From assembly GCA_036785325.1 (NCBI GenBank), contig JAXIVH010000010.1, positions 9,010,044 through 9,074,043 on the forward strand: a stretch of 64,000 nucleotides of DNA, in the 5' to 3' direction. Made by a program: the position numbers and the translations under genes. The notes below the pieces were generated by a model. That model made no database searches, had not been told where the DNA came from, and worked only from the letters and a program-made list of their open reading frames with translations. This document shows positions 12,201-24,200 of this stretch, one piece after another (position 1 is the stretch's first letter; each line of letters begins with the position of its first letter). The DNA comes from Urophycis tenuis (lineage: Eukaryota; Chordata; Actinopteri; Gadiformes; Phycidae).

Positions 12201-15200
12201 AGGGTACACTTCGAGTGATATCTGGTGTAAATGTTTGTGCATTTAAGGGGGTAAACATTGGAATCATTGGTGGATTTGTCACTGCCGGGTTTTTTTTGGA
12301 ATCAGCCATCAATGAATGGCCAGTGTTCTTGGCGTGTTTTGATTGAGGATGTAATACAGCAGCTGGAATTACTGGAGACATTTCTCTATGTTCAGTTGGT
12401 GGATCGGTTGTCCGGCTGAGAACAAAATCCTTGTTTTTTTTGTTTGGCAATTCTTTCTTTATAGCACGGCGACCCACTCTTTGGTTCTTTTTCCTCAAGA
12501 ACCTCATATCTCCTAGAGTGTTACGGTGGACATATTTCCTTTTCATTGTCTGCAACCTGTTGTGAATGTAATTCTTGATGTCAGTCCAGGACCTAGCACT
12601 GAGGGCTGGTTCAGCGGTGATGCAGGCCATGCATTGCTTTTTCCCTGGGAGCTTCATTAGCGTGAAGCAGTGGCCAAGGTACCGCCTCACCGCTGCCTGC
12701 TCCTCCTCACTCCAGCCTTTCTTCCTGTTAAAACTCAACTGGACAGCTCCTGGAGGATGGAACATACAGTAAAATAGGAAGAGAGTAAGCAATTTAACCA
12801 TAATCCATAATAATCCGGAGGCCATTTTTAGAAGGCAAAGGAACAACGCTTACCTGAAGTCTCAGCAAGACCTGAAGTTTCAGCATGACCTGAAATTGCA
12901 TTAGGAGAAAAATACAAAGTCCTATCCAACTTGAGCAGTTGTTTACTCATTTCCTCCAACATCGAAGGGTTTTCCGGAAGTTTGGAGCATTCCTGGTTGC
13001 TCCTGTTCAGGAGTTTGGCAATTTTGTTCAACTCATTTTCCTTCAGGCTTATAAGCTGCCAATAACTGGCAACCTGGTCTCGAAGGGCTGCGGACAAAAT
13101 GGCATCTGGGTTTTCAACGCCACATTCAGCCGCTGCTTTTTTCAAACAATCAAATGCCCTGAGAGGTGAAAGGCATTCATTTCTTGCAAATACATATGGG
13201 TTGCCTTCTGCCACCTTAGCCTTATCCCGATTTTCATTGAGTAGATCAATGGACGACACCATCCTTGCAGTAAGAAGGACCAGCATGTTTCTACAGCCAT
13301 GGCCCTCTAGTTCCAATCTTGTCAGATCATCTTTAAGTTCCAGTTCTAGCTTTGTGCATTGCAGATTCTGATCAGCAGAAGGCATGAATGGTACCTCCAT
13401 CTTTTTGCTATTGTACTCCTTTAGAAGCATTCGCCCAGTGTTTCCCACTCGGCCTCTGTTGAAGAGATAGACCTCAGTGAGAGTGACCTCACCAAGCTTC
13501 CTCCATGACAATGAACCAGGGTTCTCCTTCAGCTCTTGCGTAGCTTCGTCGCTGACAGTCGTGATGAATCTATAAAGTTTTATCAGGTCTTCTGTTAGAG
13601 TTGATTTGTCTATTTCCACCTTCTGAGAAGCCATGCGAGAGCTTGTTATGAAACTCTGATTCCACTTTTTATCAAGAAGATTTAGGAATCTTTGGATTTG
13701 AGCCTCTGTTTCACTGTCTTCGGTCATTCGGCTTTCCCCGAAAGCAATTTCTGCAGCTCGTTTCAAGGAGTAGCCTAATTTTGAGAGCAGGGAAACGGTC
13801 TTATAGCGATTGGAGCTTGGGTCAAAACCAGCTACTTTCTTTGCCCCTTCGACAGCCAATTCGAATCTGCAAGGTTTACACATTTCATGCAAATACTGTA
13901 CGCTACTGTCAATTTTGTTTGCAGCAAGGACAAATCTACCCAGCTCCCTCATTTTCTGTGCAATGTAAGCAAACTGTGATCTGTCATAGTCATGCTTAGC
14001 CGACAGAGCATTGCCGTATTTACAGATGAGTGGGTCATTCCGTACATGGTGAGAGATGTCATCTTGATGCATGTTGTGAATTATTTCCTCACAGCCCCCT
14101 GTCAGGAACTCAGACATGGGAAGTAGTCGAGAAGCAACACTCTGAACTTTGCGTCTCTTTGTTACAATGTTATAATTTCCTATACTCTTGCATGTCTGCT
14201 CATGTTTCCAAAGATCGGTTTTGCGGTGAAATGCCAGACAGTACTGGCAAGGCAGGTAGTCTCGATCAGACAGAGTAGGATTATTCATGCATTTCTTTGT
14301 TACAAATTCTCCTTCTCCAGTTTTGAGGACACTGCAATTGTACTCATAATCTCCTTTATTGCGGATTTGCTCCAGTAAGGTATGTTTGATTTTGGAGCCG
14401 TTGGGAAAGTGAATGGCATGAGCGACTTCTGTCTCATCTGAATGTCTGCGTTCTAAATGCCTCAGTAATCGACGGAAGGGGCTTTTGCAATACAAGCAGA
14501 AATGCTCTTTGGATGGCTCCTCATCATCATCCTCCTCGTCATCCTCCTCAAATGTACTTGTGGTCTCCAGTACTTTTTTACACATTCTCGAGCTAAATCT
14601 GGTTGGCTGTCGTCTTTCCTTGATTTTCCTGCGACAACTCTTAGTTTTTGGACCCTCTGCGTCTCTCTGTACTGATGTATCTATAGTGTTATCACCTGCT
14701 ACTTGAATGCTATCTGTGCTTTCTGCAGGATCACATGGACTGTTCCATTTCCCAACTTGATCATCCACATGGTCCTCCATTTTTGTTGGTTGGATGTCTT
14801 CTAGCCTGTTATGGTCAGTAGGGCTGCTTAGCTCACCGTCTGGGATTATTTCAGGGTTATTGCTCAACCTATCTTGCTTAAAACCTAACCTCATCTCACC
14901 AGTTAAATCCATGCTTGTGTCCACTGGCATCTTGGGTTCTGGTGCTTTATAACTCAACAGGTCACCAGTGTGGTCATCATTATTTAAAAATCTCTCCTCT
15001 TCTATTTTGTTTTGGACCTGCTGTGGTAAGTCTGCCGTTTTTAGAGGGGCATAACCACTGATTGGGCCCTCAAGATCTTGCAGGTTATTGTCATTCAGTC
15101 TCAAAGTGCCCTCTTCTTTTGAACTCTCCATGGCAAGATTAAACCTACAGGAAGTGTGTGAGCTCCTCCCCTCAATCAAACTCTTGTCTCCTTCAAAAGC

Positions 15201-18200
15201 CATCTTCTCCTCAATCAAACTCTTGTCTCCTTCAAAAGCCATCTTCTCCTCAATCAAACTCTTGTCTCCTTCAAAAGCCATCTTCTCCTCAATCAAATTC
15301 TTGTCTCCTTCAAATGTCATCTTCTCCTCAACAGAACATGCCTGTAAGAGAACAAGCATACGTAAGTCTCACAGACAGAGCTTCGCTCAGGATCAGTTTA
15401 GATCATCTGAATGTAAATTAAAGAGGATATCATGTGCAGTTAAATATATTAATTGGTTGAGGAGAAATTGGTTACTACAGTTTGAATATTGCGTAATGTA
15501 GAGCTACATGAAAAAATATATCCAGGCAAAAGAGAAAGGTAGGCCTATGTCCTTTGGGACCCTTCATCGCTGAAACTGTGGCCTCGGGTAGCGTAGCCAC
15601 CACAATGCAGAATGGCGTGTTCTGATGCTTCGACTGCTGAACTCTAAGCACCTTGGTAACACCCCAGCCAAACATCCAAGCTCATTCAAGCACAGGTAAA
15701 TGAAATAGTCGCACATCTGCAACTTGTGTTGGTGTTGGAAAAAAAAATCCAGCCGATATAATCCCCCAAACCAAACAGAGCACCCTCAAACTGGTACAAA
15801 AACCACATGTGACCCATTCCAGAAATAGTTAATGGCTTTATTTGGATTAAGCAGCGACTACAACGTGTGGACATTGTAAATGTCAGACCAAGAGTATTTA
15901 GAATTATGGGATGTTGGGGTGAAATGCTGCATGGATATGGTAAAGTACACAACAGAATATGCATGCATTACCAAACCTATATTCTATATTTCACATTTAC
16001 TGTTGAAATTCTTCGATAATATATGCTAAGACTGAGATCTACATGCCAGTTTAAAACAAGGTTTAAAATATTTACAAGGTAATACCAGGCAAAAGAGAAG
16101 AACACTTTGATCATACTTTTAGACTTGCGTTTATAGCTGCCAACCACTAAGCTTCAAGCATCCAATATGTAAAGCCTACAATCATTTCCGTCCTCAGAGC
16201 AATGCAACGGGCTGCATATGGTGCATTAGGTATTATTACTTATGCGGTTAAATTGAGCTGATGAGGATGATAAGTCAAAGGTGTTCTGAGAGCACTGGTG
16301 TACCTGGATCGCAGACCTCCTCTGTCCAAACTTCTTTCTCACTGTTCTTGGATCCTTACATCTGTGGAAAATAGGAAATGGGTCACAGTACCGTTTCCAA
16401 CATAAAGAAAATGTTAAAAATGTTCAAAGAATATATGAATATTGATTCCAATATCCAAATGTATATCTTAAATATATTCAAATAAATCATCATGACATAA
16501 TAAAGCTTTGCAGTCAGTATATTGACTATTACAATAAAAACACAAACATCTGAAATAGTTTAGCAATATTTCTACATCAGAAGGTAAAGGTAATCCACAA
16601 TGTAAACTAAACAGTTGAAACTGTAGGTTGAGGTTTACCTTTGGGGCTGTAAATATGCCAGGTCCTTTGGAGCATGGATAGATCTTGAGGGTCTTAATGG
16701 GTTTCTTGGTTGTAAAATCTCGTACGTCCCATTTTCAGCAGGTATAAAATGTCTTTGTAAATCAACATATCAGCCGCTGCCGTCATCAGATCAGCACCCT
16801 ACAACACCCGCTTCTGGTAAGAACACTGCAAGATGTGTTCTGATGAGTGAGTAACCAGACAACCAACAGCCAAACAATGGTTTTAGGTGTAATTTATCTA
16901 TACCTAATGGTTGTCTGAAAACATGTATTAACTTATAGATATATTATTTTTTATATATATTCATATATATATTAGAATCAGCCCTTGCTTGCGCATATTT
17001 ATATGAGTGATAATTGACTGATAATTGATAATTGATTTTTTTCCGTAGAAAAACGCCACAATCAACATCAAATAGGTGGATTGAAGACTAGGTGATGTGA
17101 CGCATTCCCCGGTAAAAGAAGATATAGTGGAAGAACAGTTTGAGAGATTTTAGGGACAGTTTTGATGAGAAAGATTGTACAAGCATTAGCAGGAGTGTAA
17201 CCATCCAACCAAGCATCCTAGTGACACACGACTTCATACTGTGGGTTTGAAGGAGAACTGAACTCCAACATCAAACTTATAGATTGGTTTGCATTGTCGA
17301 AGAATACCTACACAGAGAGGGTCGCAGAGTCGTTTACTTTAACTTTCACGGTAGAAGAGCATCGAGGCTTGTGTCGTCTAGAGATAACGCCAGAGGAAGT
17401 GGAGGTGGGCTGTGTGCTCATTTGTACTACATATTGTGTCGTGTGGAGTCTGTCAAACAACACGCTGCACTGAGGGCAAAATCATTCACTCTGCTCACCA
17501 TGCACTTCGTTCACAATAGCGGGTTCACGGTTTGATACTCACAATAATAACGTTTCTTTCTGTGTCTAATGTTTATTTTTTATATTAAATGTTTATTTTA
17601 TTTCATGTAACGCGGGGGGATGTCACAACAAAACCAATGAGATGACCGTTTATGAACCCATTGCAATGTGCAAGATCGCGCGCCTTGCAGTTCGTAGAAG
17701 GGCGTTCAGAATTAAAAAAACTCAATCATAAAAAAATGTCGTAGTTAGCTAGTCATTTCACTCACTGTATCTAAACCTATCTAAACCTAGAGATAAAAAT
17801 AAAACACATGACCATTCTCCTGAGGAACGCATAGACACGCCTGGCAGCTGCGTCGCTTACCTGCTTCTTAGTGGTTGATGTGACACACCTGTCCTATTGA
17901 GACACAACTGAAGGCTTTTGCGGGGGAGCCAACAGGCCCACCCTGAAATAATTATTAAAAGGCAGGGGTTCGTGGGGTTTGGTTCTCCTTTAAGCTGAGT
18001 GTTTGTGATCGTGGTGGCACAGAAGTAGCGGTGCTGTTATCATCACATCACGTGCGTGTGCACACACGCAGGCAGACACGCACACACAAACACGCACGCA
18101 CACACGTACGCCAGGGGCTACCAAGGTGCAGGCTGAACACATCTTCTGCTGGAGAGGAAATCTACAAATAACCCAACGCTTTGCAAATCTGTAAAAAGAT

Positions 18201-21200
18201 GCTGTCTTTTCGGGTATGTTTCGGGTCGTGAGCCAGGTTGAGGCGGGGATGCAAATGATTGTCGGGCCTCAGAAAGCTACAGAGGTACAGAGGCTCAGAC
18301 CCTCACAAGTGCACCCTAACAAGTCTCACACGGTCACCCGGATATTGTCTGTCGGGTCCAGAGATGAAACGGTTTAAGAACACCAGCGGAAGAAGAGAGA
18401 AGAGGCGAGGCGGGCGGTGAGACTGACCTCTTGGTCGAGGTTGTACTCTTCCTTGGAGTTGAGAGCCAGCTTAACAGACATGTAGTCTCCGTTCTTCACT
18501 GCATCCCGGAGCTCACCTGCGAACACAGGTCAGAGAGTCATTTTAGGGGTGGGGGCACAAAGGTACTGGGTTCAACCCCTGCCGTCAGCAACCTGCGGGA
18601 CAAACATAACTCGTACCGGCTCCTTCATAAGGTGTCTCTGAAGTCACCTTGGGTAAAAGCATCTGCTAAAGTCTGCCACTTGAGATACATCTGCCACTTG
18701 AGATACATCTGCCACATGAGATACTCACTGGGAGAGAGTGGTGGGCCTGACAGGATCTCGTCTTCTCCGTTCAGGTGTTTCTGGAAGTCCTCCAGTGTCA
18801 TCCAGTCCAGATTAAGGTCCATGCCCAGACTCAGGGTGGCCTGGCCCCCTGTGCAGCACAGAAACAAAGGTAAACAAACAAACAAACATTCAAACAAAAC
18901 GAGGAGGGGGAGAGGAGGGAATCCTGGACTTGGGCTGTCAACGAATATTCAAAATTTGAATATATATTCAAATAGTGTTTAAAAACAGACATTCAAAGGT
19001 AAAAATTATTATTCAAATGTGGAAAAACACAGCCGCGGCGCGTTCTTTCTGCTTTGTGAGTGTACCCGAGCGGGGAGCGCGAGAGAGAGAAAAGGAGAGC
19101 GAGTGAGAGCGAGAGCGAGGTCTGCGGTCTTGGCCATTAGTTCATTTACTTGTTTTTGTGAGGGTAATATATTGCCAAATATGTTTAAACTTAAATAAAC
19201 AACCTATACAAGCAGTTATGTCTCGTTGTATTAGTTTGTCCTGTTATTGACGAAATGCGGGACATAATGCGCAAATATAGATATTCGAATATATGTGTTT
19301 TTTTAGAGGGAATATTCAAACGTCATTATTGAGCAATTTTGACAGCCCTATCCTGGACTAGGGGATGAGGAGCACGTAGCACCAACTTGGTCTGTGACTG
19401 GCATCACACCAGGCTAACAGCATTTACACCAGAATAACATGCTAGCACCTTGCATTGAGAACGGACTTAAAACCGAGCACCAAGCATTGACCCCAGGCTA
19501 GCATGACAGCAACCAGCATTAACAAGGGGCTCACAACTTTACAGGCCAACTTGCTTGTGCCTACCATCTACACCAGGCAAATATGCTAGTATCTAGCATT
19601 TACAACAGGGTAACATTCCAGCACCTAGCACCGTTTACACAATGACCACGCCAGCACCTAGTATTTACATTAGGCTGCCCATGTAGACAGTGGGCAGTGG
19701 GCTCTGTTTAGTACTCTAGGGGGGGAGGTCACCATAGCATCAGACTCACTTGACTTGTCTGCCCCCTCTTGGGGGTCCAGGGTCTCCGGCACGTCGTCGC
19801 AGGCCATGAACAGCCTGGGCTCACTGTCCTCCCTCCTCTTCCACCTCCGGTCGTCTGTGGGGGTCCTCCTCTCCCAGCCGGGCCTCTGCGCCTCCTCTCC
19901 CTTGTCCCTCCTTTCCTCCCCCGCTGCGCGGGGCCGTGTAGCCGGCTCCTCCACATCCTTCTCATCACTGTCGAGACTGAAGCCATGGCTCTGGCTTGCT
20001 CGGGGGGCTGCTGGCGGCAAGGGAGGGGGGGGGGGGGGGGGGACAGTTTGCTAAGAAACAGTACACTGGAACATCAACAAAAGTTGACTGTTTGTGTCGG
20101 ACATACAGGCCATGGTGCAACAATTTACATTAAGCAAACTTGAAATTTTGTTATATTCAAACATATAGACGGCATATGTATTGATTCCTTTGTGTCGATG
20201 TTTTATGCAATTATTCTTTTCATTTGTCAGTGATGTATTTACATTTAGGGAATTTAGCGGATGCTTTTATCCAAAGCGACTTACAAAGAGTGTACAAAAG
20301 CTATGATCACATATTTGTAGTAAATGTACCAAAAAGGCCCTTGTAGCGACTTCGGGTTAAATCCACTGCATGTGTTTTGGTGCAAGAGTTTAACATTTTT
20401 CACTCGTGTGGAGCTATGTAGGGGACACAAGTGGATCCCAACATTGCGTCACATTGCAGATGAATGGACTTCCATTCATCTGCATTGCTACACATCAGTG
20501 AAACCAGCATGAGTACAGAGCAAACCTGCCCTTGAGTAAGACAGTTAATATGTTTAATGTGGTTCAATCCGACAGTGCAGTGTTAGTCACTTTTTTAGCG
20601 GTGAGGTAATAACTCAAAATGGCTGTACACATTTAAGACCTTCAATCTTGTTTATTGTAGGCATACTGCTCAGAACTAATAACGGGAACAAGATTTGTAT
20701 CTCAATTTATGAAATGCAACTGCCACATGTGATACAACGCCCAAAACCCACAGCCTCTTACTGCCCTGCTCACTTCAATCTCCAGGACTATTAGCAACAC
20801 AAACAGTGTTGTTCCCGTTTTGTCAATTGTTTGTTATTATATGACTGAGGTGAGCATTGACGTTATCATCGAGCCGAGCACAAAATCAGGTAGGCATGGA
20901 TTATTTTAAGAATGACATATCTGAAGTCATACAGTACGTTTACATGCAGCAAGAAATTCAAATTTCTGATCGGATCAGATAATGACATGCGTAAGACCGG
21001 ATCACTTGTCCAAGTATACATGCCGTTCAGAGAATCGGATTAACAGCCGGAGCATGGCTGACTCCGGACGCTATGTGGCGCATGCACATGCGCAGAATGG
21101 CGCTGCGCATGCGCAGAATGCAAAATCCGATTCAGATCCGATTGCTGAGTATACATGCCGTTAAAAGTCCGACTATGAACAAATTATCTAGGTGTTGTTA

Positions 21201-24200
21201 TCCGATTTTGAGATGTCCGAAGTAGGTCGGATTAAGGTGTTTACATGCACTTTAAAAGTCCGAACGATGTCTTATACGATTAGAAATTCAAATTTCTTGC
21301 TGCATGTACACGTACTGACTGACGATCCATTATGAACCTTTTCATAATGGATACAATGAATATGGCAACAACAACAAAATAAATACGCCCAATTCAATGT
21401 TCCCAATTAGGTTGTAGGTGCCGCGTAGGGGTATGTGAGACCTGCCCTCCTCACATTTCATCAACGGCTCGCCTCACATTTCATCAACAACATTACGAAC
21501 CGAAAATGCACAAAGTGAATGTTTAAAGTTAAAAAGTAAAAAGTAAGGTAGAATTCTGTCTTTTGGTGCCCTGCATGGCCAATGCGTATTGAGAGCTACA
21601 AACGCCCCCCCCCCCCCCCCCCCCCCAAAAACATATTACCAACATCTAGCTTACAGCATACGTTATTCTGATTTTGACCCACAATTGACTGGAATGAGAT
21701 GATTGCACATTGAGTTATATTGTCATTGATAACTAATTATGATCACCTTCCGTCTGCTTGGTGGCCATCTTGTCTGCATCTGGTTTCTGGGCCGGAGAAT
21801 CTTTTGTTGACTTTCCTTTCTTCTCAATCTTCCCGATGAGCTGGAAAGAGAAAATATACACATTCCTGTTATTATTTATATTTTATTTGATGCCTTGTTG
21901 CAACCCAGGTGCAATTCCAACCTGTGGTCCTATGCTACATGTCATTGTTTGACAAAATAAAAGCTAAATCTGCTAAATGACTAAATAGTTAATGACAAAA
22001 TAAAAGTATCTGCTGAATGACTAGGTTCGGTCTGAGGCGACCTTGTCCCAACCTTGGGTGTTTTTCCGGGGGTGCTGCTGCTGCCACTGACCACGGCGGT
22101 GGTTTCCGTGGCGACGACGGGAGGCTGGTGCACGGCGTGCCGGCGCGGGACTCGATCCTTGGCCTCGCAGTTGAGCAGGAACTTCTCAAACAGGTTGGTG
22201 GAGCCACCGCCTTCCTTCTGACCCCCAGGGGTGGGCTCCCCGTCCTTCCCTGCCGCCTCCTTCCCCGCCGCCTCCTTCCCCGTCGCCTCCTTCCCTGTCG
22301 CCTCCTCCCCGCGGGCCTTAGCACCCCCGCCCCCGGCTGACGCCAGCGAGGAAGGAGAGGATGTGGAGGAGGCGACAGAGGAGGAAGACGGAGGAAGCTT
22401 GGGGGCGGGCGGTGGCACGGAGCCCTCGGGGGTCACCTTGCTCCTGGACTTCTTCTGGAGGGAGGAGCTGTCAGAGGAGTCCGAGGAGTGGGGAGCGGGG
22501 TCCTCCCTCGGCTTCGAGGACTGGCCCTTGGTCTTCTGGGCGCCACCCTCCTTCTGCGACGGCCCGGCAGCCGCCTCCGCCTTCCTGGACTTCTTGTCGT
22601 GGAGGAGGTCCTTGAAGCCCTGCAGCTTTAGCTCTGACCTCTGACCCCTCTTCTGCTTGGCCTTTTCCTCCACACGGACGCTCGACGGCTCGTCGCTGAG
22701 GTCCTGCTCCAGCGGCGCGGCGTCCTCGTCCTCGGACGACTCCACCCTCCGCTCCTTCTTCCCCTTCCTCTTCCGCCCCTCCACCAACTTCTCCTTCTGG
22801 GGTCTCGCCGCCTCCTTCCCCTTGTCCTTCCGGTGTTTCTTGGACGGCGCCGGCTCCTCCTCTTCCTCGTCCGAGTCTGCCGCTCGCCTCTTCTTGTCTC
22901 CGGGCTTCTCCTTGGGCTGCGAGGGGGCCGGGCTAGGTGGGGTCGGAGGTCGCGGGTCCTCCTCATCCTCCGTCTCGGGCGCCGGCAGGGGCTTGGTCAT
23001 CTCCTCCCTCTTCTTGTCCTTCTTCTTCTTCCTCTTCTCCTTGGGCGAAAGCTCCTCCTCCTTAATCGCCATCGCCGGCTTCTTCTTCTTCTTGGCGGGC
23101 AGGTCTCCGGGCCGGTCTTTGTCGCTCTCGCTCTCCGAGTCCGCGTCGAACACGTCCGTCTTTGTGGGAAGCTTCTGGCAGTAACAGACGGGAGGCAATG
23201 TCAACATTTCTGTCAGGATGGTTTTTTTTTTGTATTGTTGGTGCGACAAAAAATTAAACAACAATTCAACGCCCGTTGTGCAATCTAGTAATATGCATGT
23301 AAGAAGTTATTTGAAAAACAAAAACGACAGAAACATCTCAATCCTGCAGCTGTCTAGTTGTTGTTGTTGTTGTGTGTTGTTGTTTTTTTTAACAAGGTCG
23401 CGCAGCACTTTGAAGCTATGCCAATTCTGTCTGTATACTTTAATTGTTCTCAGCCATTTTAGCACCTACTGAATGTAAATATAAACAATGTTTGGTTTAA
23501 AAGACACATGTATAATGCTGTACATCAATGGCGGCGATGAGATCATCGGTTACCACGGAGACTCACAGTCACTTTCTTCAGCTCTGCTTCCTTCTTGATC
23601 TTGATTTCGGCATTGTTTTTCTTGTAGTTCAGCAGCACCTCTCTGCAGTCCTCCAGGTGGGCCTCAGGTTCCCAGGTGTCATCGTCCGAGCAGTAGTTCT
23701 TCCAGCGGACCCGGTACAGAACCTCCCCCTGGGGACACAGAGGCAAAAGGTCAGGAGATGGCACCAACAGATGTACACAAGAATTGTGTTGGCTCGTGAT
23801 ATACAAGCACTTCCATAGCGCAGAATAACTTACAGAGGTTCTGTGTTCTGTGTGTCAGACAGCAACCTGTCCCCAACTGAATCACAAGCCTGTTTTGGTT
23901 CCGACTCATAGTTAAAGAACACTGCCTTAGTGGTTCCTCAGAGTTAAAAGTATCAATCATTCCCTAACCCTTACAATCGCTCTACTGGACAAGGAAACAG
24001 CTCGACCATGCAGTGAGAAGAGGCAATGTCCTCTTGTTGACGTTGCTCAACAAAGTAAGGCAACCTACATTACTGTCCTTAAGGAGCTGCAGCAGAGTCT
24101 AGACAGGTAGATCATGACCTGATAGAGACTAGCCAAAGGTTTCCAACAGAACCCGACACAATCAGCTTTGGGCAGGCTTAGGTGTCAAACAAAATCATTC

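Noticed and set aside
11663..12346. 227-codon plus-strand open frame
   Set aside because: Antisense of the Ser/Pro/Thr repeat part of the nested zinc-finger gene.
22017..23288. Several plus-strand open frames of 84-175 codons
   Set aside because: They are antisense shadows of the G+C-rich mphosph8 exon 3.
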